A DNA stretch of 64,000 nucleotides. Source: Prostheceraeus crozeri (lineage: Eukaryota; Platyhelminthes; Polycladida; Euryleptidae). A program made the position numbers and the translations under genes. Below are positions 10,114-21,760 of this stretch, in pieces; position 1 is the stretch's first letter, and each line of letters begins with the position of its first letter. The DNA lies in assembly GCA_907163375.1 (NCBI GenBank), contig CAJQUW010009193.1, forward strand, positions 62,001-126,000. The letters run 5' to 3'. Under the pieces are notes generated by a model, which saw only the letters and a program-made list of their open reading frames with translations, did not search any database and was not told the DNA's origin.

Positions 10114-11420
10114 GATTATTATGCAATTGTAGAATGAATATGAGATAAAGTGCAGTTTCGATCCCAATCAATTCAACTCTTGTTAGAAAAACGAAGCTGC
10201 TAGAATGATAATTCAGAAAGTACTGCTTTAGTCAACAAAATCTACCCTGCTTGATATGAGTATTTCAAAATTTTAAATCAAAGTGATAATTTGCAATGAT
10301 GATGAACGGCTTTAAATTCATCCGGGAGACAGTGTTTGTCGGAGGCATGCATTCTCTATATTGATAAATCATGAATAATGCAGCTCTTATAGAAACATGT
10401 CAAACGATTTCAGAACAGTTTTCTTTATGTTAACAGATTGTTTCGATGTATGCAGTGAATTCGCTCCATTGTAAACATTTTCAATGTCCATTGTATGTGT
10501 GCTGAGGTTTCATTGCAAACGAAAGCGTCCCAAGTAGCAAATGTATTTTGTAGTGAAATCCTGAAAGAATTATGCTTGATAATCAGCTAGCAATTTTTGA
10601 GGAAGAAGGGGCGTGATTGTCGATCTATTTCACAGCAGTGCTTCAGACGAGACGATGTTTATGTACTATATCCGTGGTCACAACACAATTCAGTCAAAAC
10701 ATTGACAGTGAGATCAAAAAAACGACATTTGGAGAGGCGCAAATGAATTTTGATTGATAAGGCAAAGCTGACTTGACTGAATGCTGCTGAAATCCCATAC
10801 TGTACAATATTGAAGGACAGGAGCAGACAAGAAGAAGAAAACCATGCAGACACATCTAGCCACATGTAGGTACATGTAGGCTTCATGATTTTAAATTAAA
10901 ACAAGCACAACCTGTAAAATTTGTTCACTGCAACAATTTTCTGAAAATGTAGACTGAGAAATAATCATAAAAGCGGAAAACATAAAGTTTGTCATTTTGC
11001 AATCAACTATCTTGCCTTCAAATCGTGCGGAACGTCATTCTCAGCTTTCAAGCATGCTATTATCAAACTTGTATCCTTCATCTTTGTTTACTGGTCAAAT
11101 TATGATAATCGCAGCTTCTCAACAAGAAAGCACTTGGACCTGATAATGAACAAGACATGAAGAGCGCGAGCATTTTCTTTTTTATCTGTGTATTAGATCT
11201 CGGTCAGACACCGATTTGACCTATAGGTAGATGTTGCCAGACCTTAAAAAGATTCAAATTACTGAAACCGGGATGAACACGATAAATCATAATGTCCTAT
11301 CTAAGTACCAATCTGAGTACTGATATTACTGAACTTTAATTCACAGAAGTACTAAAATGCTTACTAAGAACTAATGTGATGAAGCATCAATAGAGCAATG
11401 ACTCACTAAGAGGGAAGGAC
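10114..11420. other. No gene recognised
   Basis: The sequence up to the BEL/Pao insertion has only short unrelated frames. It contains no TIRs or protein motifs that I can recognise. Confidence 0.5.
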
Positions 11421-11425
11421 ATAGT

Positions 11426-11833
11426 TGTAACGGACTTAAGACATTGCCTTCAGCTGGACGCTGAATTTCTTAATGCTTGTTTTTCTAAATCAAATTTTTT
11501 ATCCCTGTTCAAATGTTTGTATGTCTCTTAGTTACCAGACAACGAAAAGGTTTTGATTTGTTGGGTCTATCAGGATCCTAGAATTTCATGTAAATAGACA
11601 TTGTACATATTGTGCTATTTAAAGCTGGAAACGGTGAGTTTTAGGCATATTTGTAACTCCCTATGATGAGAAATTTTATTGATGATAAATGTAGCTAATT
11701 TACTTATGAGCATGAAATGATGAGTCTTGTATTTTTTATTGCAGTTTTCACGTTGCATCTAAGAAATACAATTCTAGTGCATCAGTTGAGGTGTTTTCAA
11801 CTTAATAGCGCAAATTGGACGTATGCCGTCATA
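11426..11833 (+). repeat. 5' LTR of the BEL/Pao element
   Basis: Nearly identical to 17833-18241. Starts TGTAAC and ends GTCATA. A TATTTAAAGC word near 11616 may serve as the TATA box. The primer-binding site after 11833 could not be assigned with confidence. Confidence 0.95.
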
Positions 11834-12229
11834 GTGAAAACGTACCAGTGGAGCGTATTGGTGAAAACACTAATTTCAGTAGATCAATAGCCTTCGACAA
11901 ATGGTGGAAATTTCCCAAATATTTGTGTATCATTGGTTTGTGACTCGTGTCGAATGCTGCTAACATTGAATGGAAAATTTCCTGCGCATTGTATTGTGTA
12001 AATTAGTGACATAATGGAATTAGGTGTATTTTGATATAAGTTAACCCTTCATAACTACGTTCTATTTGTAATAACAATATAATTTTCTGTAGCGCTAATT
12101 GATCATATATTGAAAGGTATTTTACTACGTAAGCAGTTAGATAAACATTCTTCCTATTTTGACTCATTTAATCAATAGGTGTTGTATACAGTTTATCATT
12201 TCTTCTGTCTTCACTTTCATGCTTTAGTT

Positions 12230-12925
12230 ATGTCACTTAAAGCTGAGAACTCTGACATTGAAGTTGATGATATTGCTAGACGTAGTGAGAGAACTAGGAA
12301 ATTGACTGCGAAAGGCGCAGAGTACCTTCAGTCGCAGATTGACAAACATGTAAGGAGGTTTGATGATTTATATGCAAAATGGAAACAATGTGTTAAGGAA
12401 TCTCGAACCAGATTGAAATTTGAGCTCTCAATTTATGAACAGGATCATTTACTTAAGTCACTGGACTCAGCCCACGATGCTTTCCTACAGTGTTATGAGG
12501 ACATAAAATCAGCTAGGACACCTACCAGGGAAGAAGTGCAGTTAGTAGATAGTGTAACACAAATTACAAACGATGTCCGAGAGGTTGCCTCCAAGAACAT
12601 GACTGAGGTGTACAACAAAGAGTTGTCAAGAGTGAATGTTCGAACTATCTTGAACAAAGAGCTAAATCCCTCCATTTTTGGCGATAGCGACACTGAGATG
12701 CTTGATTCCCGTTGTTGCAGATCATATTGTTCTGATAAGTTAAGATCAGTGAGTGCTGCATCACAGTCTCAGCGCAGTGAAGCGATGGCTGATTTGGCTG
12801 AGAGGAAAGCTCAGTTGGAAGCCCTACAAACTATTCATATCCAGCAACGTAAGCTTAAGGAAGAAGAAGAAAAACTAGAGTTCGTGAAAGCATTAGAAAG
12901 GGTGAAGATAGGCAGAAACCAGTAA
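12230..12925 (+). pseudogene. gag: BEL/Pao gag, N-terminal part
   Basis: The best start is the ATG at 12230, giving about 231 residues. The product begins MSLKAENSDIEVDDIARRSE and is highly charged and helical. It has a KRR-like N-terminal region followed by a long predicted coiled coil, and ends in a run of Glu/Lys (KLKEEEEKLEFVKALERVK). This is the usual N-terminal third of Pao gag, before the DUF1759 region. The frame stops at 12923-12925, and the rest of gag continues in another frame at about 12950. Part of the element at 11426-18241; not expected to give a full Gag-Pol. Confidence 0.75.
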
Positions 12926-12949
12926 TGACAGCAGAATCGATGTTTCACA

Positions 12950-13589
12950 GGATATCAAACATGTTCCAAATGACAACTTGAAACATATTTCGAACAACCT
13001 TACTTCTGATTTTGTTGAAGTTTTGAAAGAAACGATGTCGCTCAATAGATTGCCCGTTCCAGAACCACAGATTTTCTCTGGTGATCCTCTTCAGTTCTCT
13101 GAATGGAGAAATTCTTTCAAAGTCCTGATAGAATCTAAATGCACGACTCAATCTGAGAAACTCTTCTATCTGAAAAGGTACACATCGGGACCTGCTGCAA
13201 ATGCTATTAAGAGTGCCTTTCTTCGTTTAGATGAAATGGCGTTTGATGATGCTATGAACAGATTGACCTGTCGCTACGGCGATCAGTTTTTGATTCAACG
13301 TGCGTATAGAGAGAGGATTGCGAATTGGCCGAGAGTGGGTGAGAAGGATGATAAGGCGCTGCGAGACTTTTCTGATTTTCTCTCAGCTTGTAGCGATGCA
13401 ATCCATCGAGTCAGCGGGTTAGAGATTTTAAACGATTGCGAAGAGAATCGGAAAATGCTAGCTAAGCTTCCTGAGTGGTTGAGATGTCGATGGAATAGAG
13501 TAGTCACATCGAATTTGAAAAATAAAAGGTGTTTTTCTGCAAACAATGTAGTTCCTGAATCTCAGTTTTGGCGGTCATTGGATTCATAA
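12950..13589 (+). pseudogene. gag: BEL/Pao gag, DUF1759-like middle part
   Basis: About 200 residues in a frame shifted from the preceding part. It contains RLPVPEPQIFSGDPLQFSEW, the conserved signature of the DUF1759 gag region in BEL elements (LPKLxLPxFxGDPLxWxxF), then KLFYLKRYTSGPAANAI and the WPRVGEKDDKALRDFSDFL region. There is no credible start codon of its own: the first in-frame triplet used is TTG, so this is the continuation of a broken frame. Before its end it runs into the zinc-finger region, where the Cys residues (CFFCKQC, in yet another frame) precede the next segment. Confidence 0.8.
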
Positions 13590-13608
13590 ATGCCCTAAGT
13601 TCACAGGC

Positions 13609-13881
13609 ATGAGCGTTTATGAACGCAGAATATTTACAAAAGAGAAAGGTTTATGTTTTGGCTGTTTGAGACGGGGACATAGAATTAAGTCTTGTAAGCA
13701 GAGAGCGACATGCGAAAGTTGTGGAAAATTGCATCCCACGCTTCTACATGTGACTAATGATGACAACAATGAGGGATTGTCCCAGTGTGGATATCCACAT
13801 CTGAGAATGATAGCACAGAAATTCTTACGTATGCAATGCTTGATACTCAGAGTGACTCCTCATTTATTTCAACTTCATTGA
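13609..13881 (+). pseudogene. BEL/Pao gag zinc-knuckle region
   Basis: The frame reads MSVYERRIFTKEKGLCFGCL followed by RRGHRIKSCKQRATCESCGK and LHPTLLHV. This gives CxxCxxxGHxxxxC and CxxCxxxHxxLLH motifs, the paired zinc knuckles that end gag in BEL/Pao elements and bind genomic RNA. The first knuckle is incomplete because its upstream cysteines lie in a different frame near 13530. The last part of this open frame (after about 13770) is out of register; the real continuation is the protease frame that overlaps it. Confidence 0.8.
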
Positions 13882-14096
13882 AGGATGCATTAAATCTGCA
13901 TGCACACGATGTTCGTTTGAAGCTTTCCACGATGTTATCCAGCTGTGCCATTGTCGATTGTCAAGCAATTCGTTGTTTAAAGGTCAGAGGCATAGACAGT
14001 GATATTACTATGGTCGTCCCAAAGTTATACATGAAAGACGAAATTCCTGCAGATAAAAGTGCCATTCCGACCTCGGACAGCATCTACAGAAAATAA
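13785..14096 (+). pseudogene. BEL/Pao aspartic protease region
   Basis: About 100 residues. AMLDTQSDSSFISTSLKDAL matches the retropepsin active-site block (xxLDxGSxxSFI), with the first catalytic Asp present in LDT. The usual Gly-Ser after it reads QSD here, so the canonical D-S/T-G is altered. Further on, CAIVDCQAIRCLKVRG and a downstream V-P-K-L-Y block fit the second half of BEL proteases. The frame closes in a short A-rich stretch at 14094, where another shift is needed to continue (NDIPPRQNCEIGLLIGYNCP in the next frame). Confidence 0.7.
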
Positions 14097-14503
14097 AAAA
14101 TGATATACCTCCTCGTCAAAATTGTGAAATAGGTCTTCTGATCGGTTACAATTGCCCTCAAGCTCTGACTCCTAGAGAAGTAATAAGCGGGATAAAAGAT
14201 GAACCATTTGCTGTGAGGACCGATCTAGGTTGGTCCATTGTTGGTGGCAAATGCTCGAGCTCTGTCTTTTGTCATAGAACAAGTATTAAGGAAGTACCAA
14301 TCAATAGTCTTGATGTCCTGTCAGTTCTAGAGAGCGATTTTAAATTTGAGACAGATATGAAATTTTCTCAAGAAGATGTTCGATTCATTGATATGATGAA
14401 CGACGAAATGAAGCAACTCGAAAATGGCCATCCCTTCCATTCAAATCTCGTCCTAGCTTACCAAATAATAGATTGCTGGCCGAAAAACGACTTGAACATT
14501 TAA
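14097..14503 (+). pseudogene. BEL/Pao protease-RT connecting region
   Basis: The segment 14213-14503 encodes MRTDLGWSIVGGKCSSSVFC and a following acidic stretch with FSQEDVRFIDMMNDEMKQLE. This is the conserved connector of BEL elements (xxTxLGWxIxG, then a region ending in the RT entry block). It overlaps the RT frame by about 30 bases in a different phase, so one more frame change separates it from the polymerase. Confidence 0.7.
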
Positions 14504-15912
14504 AGAAAAAAATGTCAAGAGATGAAAAGTTTCACAGTGATTACACTACCTTTATGGAAGATGTGATTGCTAAGAATGATGCAGAACTTTCCACTGAAAA
14601 TAAGGATGGAGAGTCGTGGTTTATCCCTCATCATGGTGTTTATCACCCAAAGAAACCAAATAAAATTCGTGTCGTTTTTGACTGCTCTAGCAAATTTGCA
14701 GGAACCTCGCTGAATGATCATCTTCTTTCAGGACCTGATCTCACGAATAGCATGCTTGGTGTTCTATGTAGATTCCGCAAGAATAGAATTGCTCTAACTT
14801 GTGACATTGAAAGGATGTTCCATCAGTTTCTTGTAAAACCTGAAGATAGGGGATATTTGAAGTTCTTATGGTGGCCGGGAGGAAATGTTGATCTAAGCCC
14901 CATTGAATATAGAATGCGAGTTCATCTTTTCGGAGCAAGTTCGTCCCCGGGATGTGCAAATTTTGGTTTAAAGCACTTGGCGTCTCTTCACAAGGATGAC
15001 ATGAAACTCGGAGCTGATTTCATTCTCCACAACTTTTATGTTGATGATGGAATATGCAGTACTCATTCAATTGAAGAAGCAATAAGAGTTGCAGGCGAAT
15101 CTCGTAGTGGTTTGCGTCTGCATAAATTTTGTTCAAATAGCAAGGATGTCTTGTCTGTTCTTCCACGCGATGAGCTGTCAAGTGATTTAAAGGAAGCCGA
15201 TTTGCATGTTGACTTATTACCACTTTCATCAACCCTAGGGATACAATGGGATACGAATGACGATTGCTTTCTGTTCAAAATGACAAAGAGAGATGATGGT
15301 ATAACGAACCGAAGGCATGTTTTATCGATGGTTGCCTCCATTTATGACCCTTTAGGCTTCTTAGCACCTTTCATACTTTGTGGAAAAGGTATTTTGCAGA
15401 TAATGTGTAAAAATGGAATTTCTTGGGACGATGAATTACCTCAAGATCTCATGCCAAAATGGAAGCGCTGGTTGTCTGACTTCTCATTAATTTCAGATGT
15501 TCGAATTCCTCGATGCATTACGCCTCCACTTTTCTCAGATGTGAAGGTGATTGAGTTGTATCATTTTTCTGATGCTAGTACGGTTGGATATGGACAGTGC
15601 TCTTACGTCAAATTAATCGATCAGACTGATAGAATTCATTGCACATTATTGATGGGAAAGTCCAGAGTCGCCCCATCCAAAGTTACGACTATTCCTCGTT
15701 TGGAGCTTGCTGCCGCAGTACTTTCAGCGAAAGTCAGCAACATGCTGAAAGAAGAACTCAATCTTTCACCCAACAAGGAAGTATTCTGGACTGATTCAAA
15801 AGTCGTGCTTGGTTATATTTCAAATGATGTTCGAAGGTTTCAGATGTATGTGGCAAACAGAGTTCAGATCATCAGGAATTTTTCAAAACCTCACCAATGG
15901 CGTTACGTCTGA
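14473..15912 (+). pseudogene. pol: BEL/Pao reverse transcriptase and RNase H
   Basis: The longest frame of the element (~480 residues). RT motifs in order: WFIPHHGVYHPKKPNKIRVV with FDCSS (entry), ALTCDIERMFHQF (motif A Asp), LFGASSSPGCAN (motif B), and NFYVDDGICS (motif C, YVDD catalytic pair). These are followed by the BEL-specific TNRRHVLSMVASIYDPLGFL. RNase H follows with YHFSDASTVGYG (first catalytic Asp), PRLELAAAVLSA (Glu) and FWTDSKVVLGYI (Asp). All catalytic residues I can place are intact. The frame ends at 15912 inside the RNase H/connection region, where the phase changes again. Confidence 0.9.
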
Positions 15913-16252
15913 GAGCAGGTCAAACCCTGCTGATCATGTTTCTCGCGGGTTAACTGCTTATGAACTGCAACGGTCGAATTGGTATCAAAGATTGACTAAA
16001 TTATCCGTTGTCAGCAAAGGATCCTGAAATCAAGCGCACAGTAGTATTCAGCACGTCCGCCACGACTTCGCCTTCTACACCAATTCTTTCTTGCATAAAG
16101 AGATTTTCGGCTCTATTGAGAGCTTTCGCTAGACTGCAGCGGAGAGTAAAGGGGTTGAAAAGTTGCTTACCAGCTTCCGTATCTGAAATTGAAATGCAAC
16201 TCACTTTCTTGTCAGAACTTCTCAAGAAGAATTAGAGAAATCAGATTCATTC
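15913..16252 (+). pseudogene. BEL/Pao RNase H-integrase connector
   Basis: Two out-of-phase segments are readable: NPADHVSRGLTAYEL (about 15917-15962), the conserved end of the RNase H/connection in BEL elements, and DPEIKRTVVF... with ILSCIKRFSALLRAFARLQR (about 16020-16145), the helical linker before the integrase zinc domain. Both occur in the right order, which shows the element is structurally complete but frame-broken. Confidence 0.75.
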
Positions 16253-17506
16253 TTGTCCCTAAACCCTTTTACTGACAATGATGGTATTATTCGTGTTGGT
16301 GGTCGACTTCAGTCCTCTTCATTGTCATATGGAATCAAGTTTCCGATTATTTTAAATAAGAATAGTCACGTATCACTTTTATTAGTTCGTCATTTCCATG
16401 AGAAGGTGATGCATCAAGGTCGTGGTATGACACTAAATGAATTGCGATCAAACGGATTTTGGATTATTAGCGCAAGTCACTTGGTATCTTCTGTCATACG
16501 TTCTTGTGTCGCTTGCAGAAAGCTACGTCGTCCAGTTGAATGTCAGATGATGGCAGAATTACCATATGATAGAGTAGAACCCTCTCCTCCGTTTACATTC
16601 TGTGGTATGGATTGTTTCGGGCCTTTCGTGACCAAAGTTGGAAGAAAGGAAAATAAAAGATACGGTGTTTTATTTACTTGTTGTTGCTCAAGAGCAATTC
16701 ACATTGAAGCACTTGATGACTTGACAACTGACGCTTTCATAAATGCCTTGCGTTGTTTCATAGCAATACGAGGAAAGGTGAAACAAATAAGATGTGATAG
16801 AGGTAGCAATTTCGTTGGAGCACAGTCTGAACTCAAACGTGCATTTGAAGAACAATTTGATGCCAAGGGTTTGACAGCTTACTTAAGAGATCAGAACTGT
16901 GAATTCGTGTTCAATGTTCCTCATGCTAGTCATATGGGAGGCATATGGGAGAGACAAATAAGAACCATCAGATCCATTTTAAGTAATGTCGTAGACTTGC
17001 AGTCTAAGAGATTAGATGATTCCTCGCTCCGAACTTTATTCTACGAAGCCATGGCCATAGTTAACAATCGACCTTTGACCACTGATTTTCATAATAGCAT
17101 TGATATTGAACCTCTAACACCAAATCATATTTTGACTATGAAGAGCTCAATTCCTCCTCCACCAGGAGAATTCACACAAAAGGATATGTATCTTAGGAAA
17201 CGATGGCGACGCGTTCAATATTTATCAGAACAATTTTGGAGTAGATGGAGAAAGGAATATATCCTCAGTCAAAATTTACGAAAGATTTGGAAGAGTGAAC
17301 GAAGAAATGTCAAAGTTGGAGATGTCGTTTTATTAGATGAGCCCGACGTCAAAAGAAATGAATGGCCATTAGGGAAGGTTGCCGAAGTCGTCCCAAGTTC
17401 TGATGGCTTAGTTCGAAGGGTCAAAGTACTTGTTGTGCGAAAGGGTAGCCCTAAGATTTTGGAAAGACCTATCCATAAGTTAGTTCTCCTTGTCGAATCA
17501 AAGTGA
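16253..17506 (+). pseudogene. BEL/Pao integrase
   Basis: About 417 residues, close to the usual size for this part. The N-terminal zinc-binding region has HFHEKVMHQGRGMTL and CVACRKLRRP (HHCC). The DDE core has FCGMDCFGPF (first Asp), IRCDRGSNFVGA (second Asp) and PHASHMGGIWERQIRTIRSI (catalytic Glu in GIWER). The C-terminal domain includes GDVVLLDEPDVKRNEWPLGK, the typical BEL/Pao tail. All catalytic residues are present and the frame is open to its stop, only 326 bp before the 3' LTR. As part of a broken polyprotein it would not be made in the normal way. Confidence 0.9.
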
Positions 17507-17821
17507 CTGTATTTTTATTCGTATTTCTTCAGCCATCAGCTATTTCCTGATTGAAGTCAGTCTACTTTGTTGTTTCGGAGTTTCACGCATCTGTTGTTCT
17601 TTTATAGTGTAGGGCCAGTAGATAAATCTTGAGATTTTTTTTGGAAGGCCTAGTTCTTTTCGATTAGTTATAGTGTTTTTGTAAGGACTTATCTTGTATA
17701 TAATATTTGAGACGAGTGCAATTCATGTATGTACATATGAACGTAGAATTTAGGAAGAAGCATTTTTTTTTTTTAATCTTGTATTACTCTGAACAATTCT
17801 CTTCCAACTGACGTTTGAATT

Positions 17822-17832
17822 GTTGGGGGGAG
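17822..17832 (+). other. Polypurine tract of the BEL/Pao element
   Basis: GTTGGGGGGAG lies immediately upstream of the 3' LTR start, the position where plus-strand DNA synthesis is primed. Confidence 0.7.
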
Positions 17833-18241
17833 TGTAACGGACTTAAGACATTGCCTTCAGCTGGACGCTGAATTTCTTAATGCTTGTTTTTCTAAATCAA
17901 ATTTTTTATCCCTGTTCAAATGTTTGTATGTCTCTTAGTTACCAGACAACGAAAAGGTTTTGATTTGTTGGGTCTATCAGGATCCTAGAATTTCATGTAA
18001 ATAGACATTGTACATATTGTGCTATTTAAAGCTGGAAACGGTGAGTTTTAGGCATATTTGTAACTCCCTATGATGAGAAATTTTATTGATGATAAAATGT
18101 AGCTAATTTACTTATGAGCATGAAATGATGAGTCTTGTATTTTTTATTGCAGTTTTCACGTTGCATCTAAGAAATACAATTCTAGTGCATCAGTTGAGGT
18201 GTTTTCAACTTAATAGCGCAAATTGGACGTATGCCGTCATA
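17833..18241 (+). repeat. 3' LTR of the BEL/Pao element
   Basis: Matches 11426-11833 with one single-base length difference in an A run. Followed by the duplicated target ATAGT at 18242-18246. Confidence 0.95.
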
Positions 18242-18246
18242 ATAGT

Positions 18247-19974
18247 ACAAGCGTAAGACAACAGCGATTAATTGATCGGCGTGCGTCACTGGTTTGCCAT
18301 AACATCACCTATCACACTTCAAAGCGCCGTCTTCATTATCACTGCTCGTGTTCTCTTGCTCGGTGTACTTTGATCTTGCTGTCATCGCGTTTGTCATTCT
18401 CTCCGACTGTGCCTGAGTCTTTCCAACGTCTACCCACTTCACAAATTGCTTTGAGTCTCGTGCATAATTTATTGATACAAATGCATTTGTGTTTAATTTC
18501 CAAATCAGTTCTTAGATGGATGTGCACAAGGGATATAGCGGGTTGGATATGCTGCATGGCATTCATCGATTAAGTGGAGGTGCTTGCTCCATTCAACTCA
18601 CTAAAGGGGTACCAAAATGAGAACGAATTAAGAAATGTACTTTCGAACACAAAGAGTTCTAAAATGGGTACTGATATCTTCACACTGAAAGAGTACTGGA
18701 ATTTGGGACTTTTTTCTTAGTCACAGTTACAGTAATATTCCGGTTCAGTGGCTTTCTAGCACTCATTTTCTACTTTATAAATAGAAGTGTACCTAAAATA
18801 AATTTGGTAATATTATTTGGAAATGGTTTGAGAGAGGATTCCTTTTAGACCGATATATTCAATTAGAATTCGAACAATAAAATCCTAACGTTCCGTCCAC
18901 CACGGGCTTGCTTTATCATGGGAATCAGAGTACATCCTTTAAGACGATGAGCTTACGTACAGCTAATGATAGCTCAACAGTTCATGCTTCCGATTCAGTT
19001 TCGCACCATGTGATTTAAAACAGCTCGCTTCGCGTCGGCAATCTTGATAAGAACAGGGTCGATGAAGCGATCAATAAATTCAAGAATAAAATCTATTGAA
19101 ATAAGGATCAGATTATTTTGAAAATGGACAACACTATCCGAGGTGATACTCATATTGTCTTTTTTGCATCACTTCTTCGATGCTCTACATAACAGGCTGC
19201 AAAAGGGACGATTTGCGGCGCGATGCAATTTTGACTACTTTTAGACGTGACCTTCAGACTACTTACATTCGACAGTTGAATGCAATTATTGCATTGACAT
19301 TGGCCTGCAGCTATTGAAATTGATAATTGTATTTCTACCCATTTTATTTATGATAGATACTGGCAAATCGAATTTATCGTTTAATTCCTTAATTGGAGTG
19401 TTGAAGAATCGCTAATAAAGTCAAGTTTTTGGAATACTTTATTGCTCATATACGAGTAGTACATCATCCTTTTATTTGGAGCCTTATGTCGCTTTCTATG
19501 GAGCTTTGTCGAAAATCCTACATTCTTGAATTTACGTGCATTTCACATTTCTTTTTTTGAATAATTCTGAGGTGTCTGCATCAGAAACTCTTCTTACCAG
19601 GATTGCTGAAGTCAACTGCATTGAATTGTGTCAAATGCAACACATCGGAAACATGAAATGAAGAACTATCATTTATAGCAATATATAAAACCAATCGTCT
19701 TAACCCATTTCTGCCTAAATTATTCTTTTTCAGAAAGGTGATTTCTGTAGGTGGCCTGACAGATGCTTAGTCAATTCGCTCCCACAATTTTTTAGTCTGT
19801 ATATGGCAGTTTTGTGGACTGACCAATATATGGGTCACCAGGCGTACCCTTGAAATATATCTCGAAAAGGAAAATAATCCATTGATGTCAACAAATTCAT
19901 TGGTAATCGAAATATAACATAAGTCTAGGTATTGTAAGATTGGAAACAGTCTACAAACAGTCCAACGTCGCATT
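18247..19974. other. No gene recognised
   Basis: One 116-residue frame at 18223-18573 overlaps the LTR end and has no recognisable features. No TIRs or protein motifs are seen. Confidence 0.5.
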
Positions 19975-20017
19975 TTGAGCATTGTATTTCATTTTTGTTC
20001 GCTTCTGCACCTCTTTC

Positions 20018-20214
20018 AGGGCATTCCAGCCTTTGGCACCTTCTTCGGCAATCATTTCGGATCATTTGAGGCCAGTGGTTCCTCTTATCAAATCGTGCTC
20101 CCTCACGTCGGGCAGCTCGCTGTGGTTAATTCCGTGATGAACGAAACGTTAGGATTTCATTACTTCAACTTTAATGGAACATATTATCTTCAACACTATC
20201 ATCGGTTGTCATGA
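20018..20214 (+). CDS. Unidentified possible exon behind a splice-acceptor-like site
   Basis: A pyrimidine-rich stretch ending CACCTCTTTCAG (to ~20018) precedes an open frame beginning GIPAFGTFFGNHFGSF and ending in ...YHRLS. The composition (Gly, Phe, Ser, Asn) is less random than the surrounding frames. The end of the frame runs into a dispersed repeat that starts near 20196, so the stop may be acquired. I do not recognise the protein. It may be a host exon fragment, part of a transposon, or chance. Confidence 0.2.
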
Positions 20215-20370
20215 CGCTTTCATTATCTTTAACAGCAAATCAGTCAAGCTACCGCCTATGAGGTATATCATATTTTCGCCTAATCTGGAAAATGTTAACC
20301 TTCAAAATGCAGGCATAATCACAAAAATGAGAAATCTGATTTTGAGTGATTAAATGAATGTTATATCTCT
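20190..20370 (+). repeat. Single-arm copy of the 38-39 kb foldback repeat
   Basis: CATCGGTTGTCATGACG and about 150 following bases (through ATTTTGAGTGATTAAATGAATG) match the arms of the foldback element at 38367-39577, with the left part closer to the left arm. Confidence 0.7.
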
Positions 20371-20489
20371 ACTTCGTAATCTGCCGTCATCAGAGACGTA
20401 CCTACAGGATTGTGTGTGGAACCAGCAGGTGTGGCTGTAATTTATTCCTACCTTTATCTCACGTTTAGATAATTTAACTAAATAATGAA

Positions 20490-20830
20490 TTGAAAGAACT
20501 AAAAAAAACACTATCCAAATGGATAGTGGGTGAAATCTACAGAATTTCTTTTTTACATAATAATATGCGCAACGTGGATAATGATGTTTTCGAAAAAGAT
20601 CAAAAAGGACACTCTTGGCAATATAAACCTCCTCGAGGTGAATACTTTAGAGAAAAATTGATTCAAGGAATGACTCTCGACTATTAAATGTATTCAATGG
20701 AGTTACTGATAGCTTTCTTCTTTTCTCAAGGGATGGCAGATTCGTCGACCGCGGAATAGTTGGTGGCATTTCTCTTGGAAAGTTCGATAATGAAGATGCA
20801 GAGCCAATAATTGACCTTCTACAGCCATAG
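20490..20830 (+). pseudogene. Unidentified coding-like segment in two frames
   Basis: Frame one (20490-20687) ends with GHSWQYKPPRGEYFREKLIQ. An overlapping frame (20651-20830) continues with DSFLLFSRDGRFVDRGIVGG and ends at a stop after IIDLLQP. The two read as plausible consecutive parts of one protein separated by a single frameshift near 20660, with ordinary amino-acid composition. I do not recognise the family. It lies about 0.9 kb upstream of the LINE ORF1 and need not be related to it. Confidence 0.3.
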
Positions 20831-21760
20831 TAGGCCAACGCTAACTGCAAATGACGGATGTGAACGCTCTGCTGACAGCCGCTTCCGTTTTTGGTAAATA
20901 ACTCCGGTTCTCTGTGGCATTTTTTGGTCAAATTTGGATTCTGTGGTATCCTCTGCTCTTTGTCTACGCTCTGGTATCATTGGTTTTTGGCTACAGTGTT
21001 TCGTTTTCCTTAATATTGTGGATTTGTGATATACAGTGTCTTTACGATTGAATACATCTCAACAGCGCCGAATCTATCATTAAGTGTGGAATTTCTCTCT
21101 TTCATTGTGGCTATATTTAGCATCCTGTGAAACGCAAGTTTCGATCGGTGCCTCTCAGTTATCACACTTCTTGCTGTAGCTTGTGTTTGTGGGGACTGGA
21201 ATTGTCAGTTCTGGATTGATCAGCTGTTATCTGATGCTTGGTGGAAACATACACACGTCATGAAATTATTAATTATTGATTTTTGATCACGTGTGGTCAC
21301 ACGTCACTGAGACACGACCTTGTCATCATTCACGACAGGAATTGTGTTGGAAATCACGAGACGGACTTGTAATAATTGAATGGCGTCAATACCTTATATA
21401 CTTTCAATGTCAGAGGCAGAGCTTTGTAAGCGCAATAATGTTCCAAAAAAGGACATTGCTAAAGCGTTGACCCATAGAAATAAACTGTTTATCTGAAGTT
21501 CGCTAGAATGGAAATTGACTCAAGGTCGCGGCACATCCGAGGGAACTAAGTTGAGGCATGAAGAACCAATTAAAAGCTTCGATTTACTCATGTGACTGAT
21601 TCTAACCCAATGATACAAACGTTGGCAGATGCATCTAAGTGAAAATGCGTGCGATTTATGTGCCGTTATTGTACATTGCATGAAGCTTAATTTCCATTCT
21701 AGAGGTATTATTGTTGTCAATTTCTATGCGTTGACCTATTTGAAAAATCAATATGCAGAA
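20831..21760. other. No gene recognised; probable 5' region of the LINE
   Basis: Contains a perfect short inverted repeat ACGTGTGGTCACACGT near 21290. The part nearest 21760 is likely the 5' untranslated region of the LINE whose ORF1 starts there; its exact 5' end cannot be set from one copy. Confidence 0.4.

Larger units (their letters stand above)
11426..18241 (+). mobile_element. Complete BEL/Pao LTR retrotransposon with target-site duplication
   Basis: Two LTRs of 408 and 409 bp begin TGTAACGGACTTAAG and end GCCGTCATA. They differ, by my reading, only by one extra A in a short A run. The 5 bp flank ATAGT is present on both sides (11421-11425 and 18242-18246). Inside, in order, are gag with zinc knuckles, an aspartic protease, reverse transcriptase, RNase H and integrase. 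This is the BEL/Pao order, and the N-terminal gag and integrase details fit Pao-type elements. The coding region should be one long frame but is split into at least eight frame segments. Confidence 0.95.

Noticed and set aside
18223..18573. 116-residue open frame after the BEL element
   Set aside because: It begins inside the 3' LTR, has no recognisable domain, and the opposite strand is open as well; treated as chance.
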